Under the pieces are notes generated by a model. It saw nothing but the letters and a program-made list of their open reading frames with translations, was not told where the DNA came from and made no database searches. This document shows positions 1-7,684 of a DNA stretch of 38,965 nt, one piece after another. Position 1 is the first letter of the stretch; each line of letters starts with the position of its first letter. The stretch lies in contig NZ_JAANIH010000078.1 in NCBI RefSeq assembly GCF_014529705.1, positions 1 through 38,965 of the forward strand. Reading direction: 5' to 3'. Both the position numbers and the translations under genes were made by a program. The DNA is from Bradyrhizobium campsiandrae. Lineage in GTDB: Bacteria; Pseudomonadota; Alphaproteobacteria; Rhizobiales; Xanthobacteraceae.

Positions 1-114
1 GTCGGCGAGCTCGACGCCGAGGCCGCCGATGCGGTCGGCAAGCTGGTCGATCAGTCGTTCGGCCAGGGTCCGGTTGGAGCCGGTGTCCAGGACTGCAAAT
101 TGTGCGACGGACAT
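1..114 (-). CDS. N-terminus of a probable methyl-accepting chemotaxis protein (partial)
   Basis: The frame opens with ATG at 114 and runs off the left edge, giving 38 residues (MSVAQFAVLDTGSNRTLAER at the start). A strong GGAGG ribosome binding site lies about 11 bases upstream of the ATG, which supports a real start. The residues contain no membrane segment or signal peptide. The next gene upstream in the same orientation is a soluble chemotaxis receptor, and in my memory of Bradyrhizobium genomes similar N-termini belong to soluble receptors that occur in pairs. The family call rests mostly on that context; only the existence of a gene start is shown by the sequence. Confidence 0.5.
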   Translation of the reverse strand, partial: MSVAQFAVLDTGSNRTLAERLIDQLADRIGGLGVELAD

Positions 115-255
115 ATCAGATGAGTCCTCCAGTCAGAGCCGCCCGCCGGCTCTTTGCGGCATTCCCAGTCCGGTTTCGAGTTTAGAGGATGATTCGCGGC
201 CGGCGTCTTGCCTGAGCGTGCAGTCAGGCACAATTTGCGCCTTGGTTTTGTGTGG

Positions 256-300
256 GCATGGTCTTGTCGAAAAACCGCTGCACACTTTTTCGGATCATGC
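256..300. repeat. Short Rhizobiales-type intergenic palindrome (45 bp)
   Basis: Both ends read GCATGNTC when each is read inward. Inside, CGAAAAA (left) pairs with TTTTTCG (right) around a CCGCTGCACAC loop, with a 4-base bulge on the left. The same layout of GCATGATC ends and a GTGNGNANCGG centre is widespread between genes of Bradyrhizobium and relatives, from memory. It ends two bases before the stop codon of the chemotaxis receptor at 302-2050, so it could also act as a transcription terminator for that gene. Confidence 0.65.
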
Positions 301-301
301 C

Positions 302-2050
302 CTAGAGCTTGTAGGCCGTGCGGAATCCGCCCCAGTGCCGGCCCTGCACGCGGATCGGGACGTCGATCTCGCGCATCATCACGGTGTTGCCGTTGCCCAT
401 GTCGCGTGCGTAGCTCTGGACCAGGTACGAGCGCAGGTTGCGCGCGGCGGCGAGCCCCGCCGGATCGTTGAAGATTCGCCGGTTGCGGCTGTTGGCCATG
501 TTCCAGCCGGGATCGCCCGGTCGCTGCGGATGCGAATAGATCTTGTTGTGGACCGGCAGGAAGCCGTTGCGGTCGACCATGGCGCAGAACGCCATGCGCG
601 GGTCCTTGGCGAGAAAGGCTTCCTGGAACGACGGCAGCGCGCGGTCGGCCCAATCGAGATATTTGGTGCGGTATTGCTGCGGATCGGTGCCTGATATCTC
701 GACATAGTCGGTGTCGAAGAGGTCGTTGATCCCGACCTCGCCGCGGGCGACGGCCTGCTCGAAGATCTTGGTCAGCGCATTGCCCGCTTCCATCGCGCGG
801 GTGACGAACTCTGTGTTCTCCTCGTGGATCGACCAGAGCTTGTCTTCGATCTTTTCGCGCAGCTCGGCACTTGGACTGACGAATTGGGTGCGCGCGCCGG
901 CCTTGGACTGTTCGATCACACGCAGGCGGCAGGCGCCGACGTCTTCGAGCCTGCCCTCGATGATCGCCTGCGGCGCGAGCCGGCTTGCATCCGCCCCCCC
1001 GATCAGCACGCCGTCCATCGCGACCTCGTAGACCGGCCATACGCCGCGGGCGCTCTCGAATTTGAGATGGCAGGGCAGCCGCTCGGTCCTCAGGCGGTCG
1101 TCGTGCTCGCTTTGCCTCAGCAGCACCGCGCATCGCGATTTCAGCTTTTGCGCGAAGGTCGTCACGGCCTTGCCGGCGCTGGCGACGTTCTCGCCATGGG
1201 TTTCGGCGGCCTTGGTCGCGGCGTCGATCTCGGCTGCGCTCTCGCCGACCGAAATGATGAACTCAGAGGCGCTGGCGGCATTGCCGGAGACTTCGTTCGT
1301 GGTGGCGTTCTGTTCGGCCACCGCGCCGTTGACCGTGTCGAACACCGGGCGGATCGCCTCGATGGCCTGCGAAATGCGGTGCACCGCATCGGCGGAGCCT
1401 GCGGCGTCGCGCTGGAGCGCGTCGATCTTCTTGGAGATCTCCTCGGTCGCGCTCTGGGTCTGCACCGCGAGCGCCTTGACCTCGGTGGCGACCACCGCGA
1501 AGCCCTTGCCGGCAGCGCCGGCGCGCGCAGCCTCGATGGTCGAGTTGAGGGCCAGGAGCGTGGTCTGCCGCGCGATCTGGGCGATCAGATTGACGACATT
1601 GCCGATCGCGGCGGACGATTCGCGCAGGCGGTCGACATTGGCGCGGGCTTCCTGGGCCGCCTCGCTGGCCTGATCGGCGAGCTTGCCGGCTTCGCGGACC
1701 TGAGCGCCGATGCCCTGCGCGGACTGGGTGAACTTGTCGGCGGCATGGGCAAAGCTCGAGGCGTTGGACTGTGCGGCATTGGTCCGCCCGGTCAGCGCAT
1801 CGGTGCGCTGGCGGATGTCCGCCAGGGTTGCCGCGGTGGCCTCGGCGCCGCCGGCCACCGAATTGGCGGCGCGCTCCAGCTGGCGGATCATGGCGCCGAG
1901 CTCGAGTTCCAGCAGTTCCAGGATTTCCCGGGCCGAATCGGCTTCGGCAGCCGGAGCCGGCTCGGTAGGCGCCGCCGACTGCACAGCCTCAGGGGCTGCC
2001 ACTGCCGCGGCCGTATCTGGCAGACGCCTTCGAAACAATCCGAACGCCAT
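302..2050 (-). CDS. Soluble methyl-accepting chemotaxis protein with PilZ-like and C-terminal sensory regions
   Basis: The product is a cytoplasmic chemoreceptor of 582 residues that should signal through CheW/CheA. No membrane segments are visible. Residues about 30-310 are Ala-rich helical coiled coil. The conserved receptor tip is at about 150-205, with LLALNSTIEAARAG followed by KGFAVVATEVKALA. Residues about 315-390 resemble a degenerate PilZ domain (RLRTERLP, then DGVLIGG). The C-terminal 150 residues look like a Cache/PAS-type sensor, with MVDRNGFLPVHN and a terminal HWGGFRTAY. The start at 2050 has AAGAGAG upstream; an in-frame ATG at 2128 would add 26 residues unlike the family and is rejected. 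The ligand is unknown. Confidence 0.88.
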   Translation of the reverse strand: MAFGLFRRRLPDTAAAVAAPEAVQSAAPTEPAPAAEADSAREILELLELELGAMIRQLERAANSVAGGAEATAATLADIRQRTDALTGRTNAAQSNASSFAHAADKFTQSAQGIGAQVREAGKLADQASEAAQEARANVDRLRESSAAIGNVVNLIAQIARQTTLLALNSTIEAARAGAAGKGFAVVATEVKALAVQTQSATEEISKKIDALQRDAAGSADAVHRISQAIEAIRPVFDTVNGAVAEQNATTNEVSGNAASASEFIISVGESAAEIDAATKAAETHGENVASAGKAVTTFAQKLKSRCAVLLRQSEHDDRLRTERLPCHLKFESARGVWPVYEVAMDGVLIGGADASRLAPQAIIEGRLEDVGACRLRVIEQSKAGARTQFVSPSAELREKIEDKLWSIHEENTEFVTRAMEAGNALTKIFEQAVARGEVGINDLFDTDYVEISGTDPQQYRTKYLDWADRALPSFQEAFLAKDPRMAFCAMVDRNGFLPVHNKIYSHPQRPGDPGWNMANSRNRRIFNDPAGLAAARNLRSYLVQSYARDMGNGNTVMMREIDVPIRVQGRHWGGFRTAYKL

Positions 2051-2258
2051 CAGGTCTCTCTTGCCGGGGATTAGGTCGACGCTATTTTCGCAGTCCGGAA
2101 TGAAATCACGGTTAACGGCGCCTGCCATCTAGGCACGGGCCAGTACGGTGATACCCTGCTGGCCAAAGACCCCTTTCATTCCGGTGGGGTGGCGGCCTAT
2201 AACGCCGCGCTTTCCACGCTCGCTGGCGGACGATTCCAAAGAGACCAAGAGACCACCC

Positions 2259-3005
2259 ATGGCCGGACATTCCCAATTCAAGAACATCATGCACCGCAAG
2301 GGGCGGCAGGATGCCCAGAAGTCGAAGCTGTTCGGCAAGCTGGCGCGGGAAATCACCGTGGCCGCCAAGCTCGGCACGCCCGACCCCAACATGAACCCTC
2401 GCCTGCGCGCCGCCGTGATCGCCGCGCGGCAGGAAAACATGCCGAAGGACAATATCGAGCGCGCCATCAAAAAGGCGCTCGGCAGCGACGGCGAGAACTA
2501 TGACGAGATCCGCTACGAGGGCTATGGCCCGGGCGGCGTTGCCGTCATCGTCGAGGCCCTGACCGACAACCGCAACCGCGCCGCCTCCGACATCCGCTCC
2601 TTCTTCACCAAATCAGGCGGCAATCTCGGCGAAACCGGCTCAGTGTCCTTCATGTTCGACCGCACCGGCATCATCGAATATGACCGCAGCGTCGCCGATG
2701 ACGATGCGGTGCTCGACGCCGCGATCGAGGCTGGCGCCGATGACGTGATGTCCGGCGAAGGCGGCCATGAGATCTACGCTTCGACCGAAAGCTATCGCGA
2801 CGTCGCCAAGGCGCTGGAAGCCAAGTTCGGCGAGCCGCGCAAGGCTGCGCTGATCTGGAAGCCGCAGAATACGGTCGCCGTCGACGACGAGACCGGCGAG
2901 AAGCTCTTGAAGCTGATGGACCTGCTCAACGAGCATGACGACGTCCAGCAGGTCTACGCCAATTTCGAGATCTCGGACGCGCTGGTCGCGAAGATGGGCG
3001 GGTAG
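2259..3005 (+). CDS. yebC: YebC/PmpR family protein (TACO1-like)
   Basis: This 248-residue protein starts MAGHSQFKNIMHRKG, the hallmark N-terminus of the YebC/TACO1 family, and has the usual family length. Members have been described as DNA-binding transcription regulators and, more recently, as factors that help ribosomes through difficult stretches such as polyproline; which applies here cannot be seen. Conserved family segments include MPKDNIERAI, YEGYGPGG and the acidic C-terminal part. The start at 2259 is fixed by family alignment; an upstream in-frame ATG at 2148 adds 37 unrelated residues. It lies just upstream of ruvCAB, a neighbourhood common in proteobacteria. Confidence 0.95.
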   Translation: MAGHSQFKNIMHRKGRQDAQKSKLFGKLAREITVAAKLGTPDPNMNPRLRAAVIAARQENMPKDNIERAIKKALGSDGENYDEIRYEGYGPGGVAVIVEALTDNRNRAASDIRSFFTKSGGNLGETGSVSFMFDRTGIIEYDRSVADDDAVLDAAIEAGADDVMSGEGGHEIYASTESYRDVAKALEAKFGEPRKAALIWKPQNTVAVDDETGEKLLKLMDLLNEHDDVQQVYANFEISDALVAKMGG

Positions 3006-3014
3006 GGGCGGTAC

Positions 3015-3144
3015 GTGTCCCGGACGCGCTGCAGCGTGAAACGCTGCTGCGCAGAGCCGGGACCCATTGTTCTTCAAGCACCGACGGCGGCATGGGCCCC
3101 GGTTCAGCGGCGCACCGCTTCGCGCTGCGCCGCGCCCGGCGCAC
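3015..3144. repeat. Large degenerate palindromic element between yebC and ruvC
   Basis: The arms 3015-3066 and 3093-3144 are each 52 bases. By my base-by-base comparison they are reverse complements at 39 of 52 positions, with no gap, around a 26-base centre. Within the left arm there is a smaller palindrome: GTCCCGG pairs with CCGGGAC, and GCAGCG with CGCTGC. This layout of nested palindromes matches an intergenic repeat I recall as common in Bradyrhizobium. The right arm carries most of the decay (for example GGCCCC in place of GGTCCC). The transcript would fold into a long hairpin and may separate yebC from ruvC. Confidence 0.75.
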
Positions 3145-3217
3145 GAGACCACCTTTCCCCTGTTACTTCTGTTCTGTTTCTGTTTCGCTATCATGGGCCA
3201 ACCGCTATCACTGGCCC

Positions 3218-3745
3218 ATGACCGCGCTCCCGATTCGCCAACCCGTTCGCATCATCGGCATCGACCCCGGCCTGCGCCGCACCGGCTGGGGTGTGATCGA
3301 GGCTGAAGGCAACCGCCTGATCTATGTCGCCTGCGGTTCGGTGGAACCGCCGGACGATCTGCCGCTGTCGAGCCGGCTTTTGGCGATCCATGAGGGGCTC
3401 GCGGCCATTCTTTCCTGCCATCAGCCGATGGAAGCGGCGGTCGAGCAGACCTTCGTGAACAAGGACGGCGTCGCGACGCTGAAACTCGGCCAGGCCCGCG
3501 GCGTCGCCATGCTGGCGCCCGCAATGTTCGGCATCTCCGTCGCCGAATACGCGCCGAACCAGGTCAAGAAGACCGTGGTCGGCGCCGGCCACGCCGACAA
3601 GCAACAGATCGCGATGATGCTGAAGATATTGCTGCCCAAGGCGGAGCCGCCGTCGGCGGATGCCGCCGATGCGCTGGCCATCGCCATCACCCATGCCCAT
3701 CACCGCCAGAGCACGGCGCTTCGGCTGAAGGTGGCCGGGTTATGA
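3218..3745 (+). CDS. ruvC: Holliday junction resolvase RuvC
   Basis: RuvC is the endonuclease that cuts Holliday junctions symmetrically after RuvAB branch migration. The 175-residue product has the RNase H-like fold signature IIGIDPGLRRTGWG (first catalytic Asp at residue 16), the second acidic residue in AAVEQTFVNKD, and the C-terminal acidic pair in DAADALAIAITHAH. The length is normal for the family apart from about nine extra N-terminal residues. The ATG at 3218 is the only start that fits; the upstream frame reads into the palindromic element and is not conserved protein. The stop codon overlaps the ruvA start (ATGA), indicating translational coupling. Confidence 0.96.
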   Translation: MTALPIRQPVRIIGIDPGLRRTGWGVIEAEGNRLIYVACGSVEPPDDLPLSSRLLAIHEGLAAILSCHQPMEAAVEQTFVNKDGVATLKLGQARGVAMLAPAMFGISVAEYAPNQVKKTVVGAGHADKQQIAMMLKILLPKAEPPSADAADALAIAITHAHHRQSTALRLKVAGL

Positions 3746-4359
3746 TCGGCAAGCTCAAGGGCCTGATCGATTCCTACGGCGAGGATTTTGTTATCCTCGA
3801 CGTCGGCGGTGTCGGGTATCAGGTTCATTGCTCGGCGCGCACTTTGCAGCATCTGGCCTCGCCGGGCGAAGCCGCGGTGCTGTCGATCGAGACCTATGTC
3901 CGCGAGGATCAGATCAAGCTGTTCGGCTTCCGCACCGACCAGGAACGCGAATGGTTTCGTCTGCTGCAGACCGTGCAGGGCGTCGGCGCCAAGGTGGCGC
4001 TGGCCGTGCTCGGCACGCTGGCGCCGGCCGATCTCGCCAACGCGATTGCTTTGCGCGATAAGGCGGCAGTGGCGCGTACCCCCGGCGTTGGACCCAAGGT
4101 CGCCGAGCGCATCGTCACCGAGTTGAAGGACAAGGCGCCGGCCTTCGCCAATGTCGATCCGGCCGTCGTACATCTCGCCGGCGCCGTCGACGACCAGCGC
4201 GCGCCGCGCCCGGTGGCAGACGCGATCTCCGCGCTGGTCAATCTCGGCTATGGCCAGCCGCAGGCAGCAGCCGCGATTGCCTCCGCCTCGCGCAGTGCCG
4301 GTGAAAATGCCGAGACCGCTCAGCTCATCCGCCTCGGCCTAAAGGAGCTCTCGAAGTGA
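3742..4359 (+). CDS. ruvA: Holliday junction branch migration subunit RuvA
   Basis: RuvA binds four-way junctions as a tetramer and loads the RuvB motor. The 205-residue protein opens MIGKLKGLIDSY, the typical OB-fold start. It has two helix-hairpin-helix units (VQGVGAKVALAVL and TPGVGPKVAERIV), then a flexible linker, and ends with domain III that contacts RuvB (AISALVNLGYGQ, then IRLGLKELSK). The start overlaps the ruvC stop by four bases. It does not abut ruvB: a palindromic element fills the 125-base gap. Confidence 0.96.
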   Translation: MIGKLKGLIDSYGEDFVILDVGGVGYQVHCSARTLQHLASPGEAAVLSIETYVREDQIKLFGFRTDQEREWFRLLQTVQGVGAKVALAVLGTLAPADLANAIALRDKAAVARTPGVGPKVAERIVTELKDKAPAFANVDPAVVHLAGAVDDQRAPRPVADAISALVNLGYGQPQAAAAIASASRSAGENAETAQLIRLGLKELSK

Positions 4360-4377
4360 GCGCGGCAATGGTCGCTC

Positions 4378-4472
4378 TCGTAGGGTGGGCAAAGCGAAGC
4401 GTGCCCACCATGTTTCGAGTGGACGGAAATTTGGTGGGCACGGCGCGAAGGGCGCCTTTGCCCACCCTACGA
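4378..4472. repeat. Nested palindromic repeat separating ruvA and ruvB
   Basis: The outer arms 4378-4394 and 4456-4472 are a perfect 17-base inverted repeat (TCGTAGGGTGGGCAAAG and its complement). The inner arms 4400-4410 and 4432-4442 are a perfect 11-base inverted repeat (CGTGCCCACCA and its complement). GTGGGCAAAG-type palindromes are a familiar intergenic repeat in Bradyrhizobium, from memory. The element starts 18 bases after the ruvA stop. Its right end overlaps the GAGGAG ribosome binding site of ruvB at 4471-4476, so in the ruvCAB transcript a long hairpin would sit directly against that site. Confidence 0.85.
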
Positions 4473-4484
4473 GGAGTTCGCTAG

Positions 4485-5543
4485 GTGAGCGATCCCAAGG
4501 CCAACCGCATGGTCTCACCCGAGCGCCGCAGCGACGATGTCGGCGACACCGCGCTGCGTCCGCAGTCGCTGTCCGACTTCGTCGGCCAGCAGCAGGCGCG
4601 CAAGAACCTCTCGATCTTCATCGAGGCGGCGCGCAAGCGCGGCGAGGCGCTGGACCATGTGTTGTTCGTCGGCCCGCCCGGCCTTGGCAAGACCACGTTG
4701 GCGCAGATCGTCGCGAAAGAACTTGGCGTCGGCTTTCGCGCCACGTCAGGTCCTGTCATCGCCAAGGCTGGCGATCTCGCAGCTCTCCTGACGAATCTCG
4801 AAGAGCGCGATGTTCTCTTCATCGACGAGATCCATCGCCTGAGCCCGGCGGTGGAAGAGGTGCTCTATCCCGCGATGGAGGATTTTCAGCTCGACCTCAT
4901 CATCGGCGAAGGTCCGGCGGCGCGCTCGGTCAAGATCGAATTGTCCAAATTCACCCTGGTCGGCGCCACCACGCGCGCCGGCCTGCTCACCAATCCCTTG
5001 CGTGACCGCTTCGGCATTCCGGTCCGACTCAACTTCTACACCATCGAGGAGCTGGAGAGCATCGTCACCCGCGGCGCGCGCGTGCTCAATGTCGGCATGA
5101 GCGCCGACGGGGCCAACGAGATCGCCCGCCGTGCCCGCGGCACGCCGCGCATCGCCGGCCGCCTGCTGCGCCGGGTGCGCGATTTCGCCTCGGCCGCCAA
5201 TGCCGACAAGATCGACCGCAAGATCGCCGACCATGCGCTCAGCGCGCTCGAGGTCGACGCCGCAGGCCTCGATGCCATGGACCGGCGCTATCTGACGACG
5301 ATCGCAACGAACTACGGTGGCGGCCCGGTCGGCGTCGAGACGATGGCCGCGGCGCTGTCCGAGCCGCGCGATGCGATCGAGGATATCATCGAGCCCTATC
5401 TGATCCAGTGCGGCTATCTGCAGCGCACCCCGCGCGGCCGCCTGCTGACCTCGCACGCCTTCCGCCATCTCGGTATCGCCGAGCCCTCGCGCGATGCGGC
5501 GGCCCAGTTTGGCCTGTTCGGCTCGGACGAGAGCAACGAGTAA
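4485..5543 (+). CDS. ruvB: Holliday junction branch migration ATPase RuvB
   Basis: RuvB is the AAA+ hexameric motor that drives branch migration with RuvA. The 352-residue product has Walker A GPPGLGKTT at about residues 63-71, Walker B DVLFIDEIHRL, sensor 1 GATTRAG, the arginine-finger segment NPLRDRFG, and a C-terminal winged helix ending in TPRGRLLTSHAFRHLG. The chosen start is the GTG at 4485, nine bases after GAGGAG; an ATG eight codons in (4509) is possible but lacks such a site. It belongs to the ruvCAB transcription unit but is set apart from ruvA by a palindromic repeat. Confidence 0.96.
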   Translation: MSDPKANRMVSPERRSDDVGDTALRPQSLSDFVGQQQARKNLSIFIEAARKRGEALDHVLFVGPPGLGKTTLAQIVAKELGVGFRATSGPVIAKAGDLAALLTNLEERDVLFIDEIHRLSPAVEEVLYPAMEDFQLDLIIGEGPAARSVKIELSKFTLVGATTRAGLLTNPLRDRFGIPVRLNFYTIEELESIVTRGARVLNVGMSADGANEIARRARGTPRIAGRLLRRVRDFASAANADKIDRKIADHALSALEVDAAGLDAMDRRYLTTIATNYGGGPVGVETMAAALSEPRDAIEDIIEPYLIQCGYLQRTPRGRLLTSHAFRHLGIAEPSRDAAAQFGLFGSDESNE

Positions 5544-5593
5544 TCCGCGCTATCGTTAAGTTGCTCTGGCTGTCATGAACTTTCAGTAATCTC

Positions 5594-5612
5594 TGTGCAG
5601 ATGATCTGCACA
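5594..5612. other. Perfect inverted repeat between ruvB and the phosphoesterase gene
   Basis: TGTGCAGA at 5594-5601 is followed after TGA by its exact complement TCTGCACA at 5605-5612. There is no T-tract after it, so a simple intrinsic terminator is unlikely; an operator or a weak RNA hairpin are both possible. It lies 51 bases after the ruvB stop and 62 bases before the next start. Confidence 0.35.
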
Positions 5613-5674
5613 AGCGCACCCCAATTCCGCTCCAATCGGACCGCATCACGGAAGCGCATCATGAGCGAGCTTCC

Positions 5675-6592
5675 ATGATTTCTCGGCGTCATCTCATCCG
5701 TTCTGTCGGCGGCCTGTCCGCGCTCGGCATCTCGACGGCCGCCTATGGCGTCGGCGTCGAGCCCGAGCTGCGGCCACGCGTCACCCGCTATCATCCGATG
5801 CCGCCGCAATGGCCCGCGGACATTGCGCTCAAGATCGCCGTCATCGCCGACATCCACGCCTGCGATCCCTGGATGTCGCTGGAGCGGATCGAGGCCATTG
5901 TCGACCAGGCCAACGCGCTCAAGCCCGACATCGTCGTGCTGCTCGGCGACTACGTCGCCGGCCATCATCACGTCACGCGCATGATCCCGGCCGGAGAGTG
6001 GGCCAGGGTGCTGAGTGGCCTGAAGGCGCCGCTCGGCGTTCACGCCGTCATGGGCAATCATGACTATTGGGATGACTACGTCGTGCAACTGGCCGGGCAC
6101 GGAGCGACGGTCGCCCATCGTGCGCTGGAGGCGGTCGGCATTCCCGTTTACGAGAACGATGTTGCGCGTCTCACCAAGGATGGTCGCACGTTCTGGCTCG
6201 CGGGTCTCGGCGATCAGCTCGCCTATTTTCCAGGACCGCGCTATGGTCGCGCGAAATTTCTCGGGGCCGACGATCTCAACGCGACGCTCGCGAAGATCAC
6301 CGACGACGCGCCGATCATTCTGCTCGCGCATGAGCCCTATGTCGCGACGCGCGTACCAGCGCGCGTTGCGCTGCAGCTGTCTGGTCACACCCATGGCGGA
6401 CAAGTCCGCTTGTTCGGTTGGTCGCCGGCGCTTCCGCGGCAGAATGGCGTTCCGCTCATCTATGGCCATCTGCGGCTGAACTGCGATGTCATCATTTCCG
6501 GCGGCCTGGGCTGCAGCATCATGCCGGTCCGCGTCGGCGTTCCGCCTGAAATCGTCGAGGTGACGCTGGGGCGGTCGCCCGCCATCGTGTAG
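5675..6592 (+). CDS. Tat-exported metallophosphoesterase (YkuE-like)
   Basis: This 305-residue protein is a calcineurin-like phosphoesterase with two metal ions in the active site. Metal-binding motifs appear in order: DIHACD, LLGDYV, MGNHDYW, LLAHEPY and SGHTHGGQ. The N-terminus MISRRHLIRSVGG is a twin-arginine signal (SRRHLI followed by a hydrophobic stretch), so the folded enzyme is probably exported with its metals bound. Family members hydrolyse phosphodiester or pyrophosphate bonds in lipids or nucleotides; the substrate here cannot be read. The ATG at 5675 is the start because an upstream ATG at 5661 meets a stop after five codons. Confidence 0.9.
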   Translation: MISRRHLIRSVGGLSALGISTAAYGVGVEPELRPRVTRYHPMPPQWPADIALKIAVIADIHACDPWMSLERIEAIVDQANALKPDIVVLLGDYVAGHHHVTRMIPAGEWARVLSGLKAPLGVHAVMGNHDYWDDYVVQLAGHGATVAHRALEAVGIPVYENDVARLTKDGRTFWLAGLGDQLAYFPGPRYGRAKFLGADDLNATLAKITDDAPIILLAHEPYVATRVPARVALQLSGHTHGGQVRLFGWSPALPRQNGVPLIYGHLRLNCDVIISGGLGCSIMPVRVGVPPEIVEVTLGRSPAIV

Positions 6593-6611
6593 CGTAAGCT
6601 TGCGCTGCCGG

Positions 6612-6630
6612 CCGTTTTTGCGCAAAACGG
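6612..6630. terminator. Possible hairpin terminator after the phosphoesterase gene
   Basis: CCGTTTT at 6612-6618 pairs perfectly with AAAACGG at 6624-6630 around TGCGC. It begins 20 bases after the stop codon and ends 32 bases before the next GTG start. There is no T-run downstream, so termination would be weak; it could equally be incidental. Confidence 0.3.
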
Positions 6631-6661
6631 ACCCGCAGCGACAAGCGAAGAGGCTCGCGAC

Positions 6662-7111
6662 GTGACAGTTCATCTCGACGGCGAGATCCGCGACGGCCGC
6701 CACCACATGCAGGTCCGCGTCTACTACGAGGACACGGATTTCTCCGGCATCGTCTATCACGCCAACTATCTGCGCTACATGGAACGCGGGCGCACCAATC
6801 ATCTGCGGCTGATGGGCGCCGAGCAGCAGGCGCTGTTCGACCAGCCCGAGATTGAAGGCGCCGGCTTTGCCTTCGTCGTGCGCTCGATGCATCTGGACTT
6901 CCTGAAGCCCGCGCGGATGGATGACGTGCTCGACGTCGTCACCTGGCCGGTCGCGGTGAAGGGCGCGTCCATCATGCTGGCGCAGGAGGTGCGGCGTGGT
7001 GAGGACGTGCTGGTGAAGGCCGAGGTGCGTGTCGCCTTCATCAGCGGCGGCCGGGCGCAGCCGATCCCGAAATCGATCCGCACGCTGATGAAGGCCGATT
7101 TGATTTCCTGA
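6662..7111 (+). CDS. ybgC: YbgC/FadM-type acyl-CoA thioesterase
   Basis: The product is a 149-residue hot-dog-fold thioesterase of the YbgC type, which hydrolyses acyl-CoA or acyl-ACP thioesters in the cytoplasm. The signature VYYEDTDFSGIVYHANYLRYMERGR holds the catalytic Asp (in EDTD) and the His-Ala-Asn motif. The start is a GTG with AGAGG upstream. In many proteobacteria ybgC opens the tol-pal operon, and in several alphaproteobacteria that operon follows ruvCAB. Here no tolQ follows; the next gene is an unrelated DUF1348 protein. Confidence 0.9.
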   Translation: MTVHLDGEIRDGRHHMQVRVYYEDTDFSGIVYHANYLRYMERGRTNHLRLMGAEQQALFDQPEIEGAGFAFVVRSMHLDFLKPARMDDVLDVVTWPVAVKGASIMLAQEVRRGEDVLVKAEVRVAFISGGRAQPIPKSIRTLMKADLIS

Positions 7112-7129
7112 TCGCCCGATAAGTGATGG

Positions 7130-7153
7130 GTCGATAGGGATTGGCCTATCGAC
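7130..7153. terminator. Perfect 9-bp hairpin after ybgC
   Basis: GTCGATAGG at 7130-7138 and CCTATCGAC at 7145-7153 are exact complements around the loop GATTGG. It starts 18 bases after the ybgC stop. There is no clear T-tract, so it could be a factor-assisted terminator, an RNA stabiliser, or an operator for the following gene. Confidence 0.45.
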
Positions 7154-7205
7154 TCCACTCGCCGCGGCGATAGATTGCGGCCTCTGACCAACCGATGAGG
7201 TCATC

Positions 7206-7673
7206 ATGTCGCGCCCGCCTTTTCCGCCTTTCACCCGTGAGACCGCCGCGCAGAAGGCGCGTATGGCCGAGGACGCCTGGAATTCACGCGATCCTGTGAA
7301 AGTCTCGCTCGCCTACACCGAGGACAGCCGCTGGCGCAATCGCTCGGAGGTGCTCCAGGGCCGCGAGGCCATCGTCGCCTTCCTCACCCGCAAATGGGAG
7401 AAGGAGCACGACTATCGCCTGATCAAGGATCTCTGGGCTTTCGACGAAAACCGCATCGCGGTGCGCTTCCAGTACGAATGGCACGATGCCGGTGGCCAGT
7501 GGTATCGCTCCTACGGCAACGAGCAGTGGGAGTTCGACGAGCACGGCCTGATGAAGCGGCGCGAGGCCTCGATCAACGATATCGCGATTGCCGAGAAGGA
7601 CCGTCGGTTTCACTGGGCAGCGCCCGGACCACGGCCGGCGGATGTGCCGGGGCTGGGCACGGATCCGTTCTGA
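7206..7673 (+). CDS. DUF1348 / SnoaL-like (NTF2 fold) protein
   Basis: This 155-residue protein belongs to the DUF1348 family of small cone-shaped alpha+beta (NTF2-like) proteins. Recognisable family segments are FTRETAAQKARMAEDAWNSR, YTEDSRWRNR, FLTRKWEKE and YRSYGNEQWEFDE. The fold is used by ketosteroid-isomerase-like enzymes and by ligand-binding proteins; no reaction is established for this group. The start at 7206 has GAGGTCATC upstream. It stands alone between two hairpin-forming sequences and may be its own transcription unit. Confidence 0.85.
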   Translation: MSRPPFPPFTRETAAQKARMAEDAWNSRDPVKVSLAYTEDSRWRNRSEVLQGREAIVAFLTRKWEKEHDYRLIKDLWAFDENRIAVRFQYEWHDAGGQWYRSYGNEQWEFDEHGLMKRREASINDIAIAEKDRRFHWAAPGPRPADVPGLGTDPF

Positions 7674-7684
7674 ATAACTCGCAA

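Noticed and set aside
824..2074. A 416-codon plus-strand frame opposite the chemoreceptor
   Set aside because: The minus strand carries the receptor tip signature; the Gly/Arg/Asp-rich plus-strand product is an artefact of GC bias.
5573..7234. A 553-codon open frame on the minus strand across the phosphoesterase and ybgC genes
   Set aside because: It is antisense to two genes with clear catalytic motifs; long antisense frames are expected at this GC content, and its Arg/Asp/His-rich translation resembles no family.
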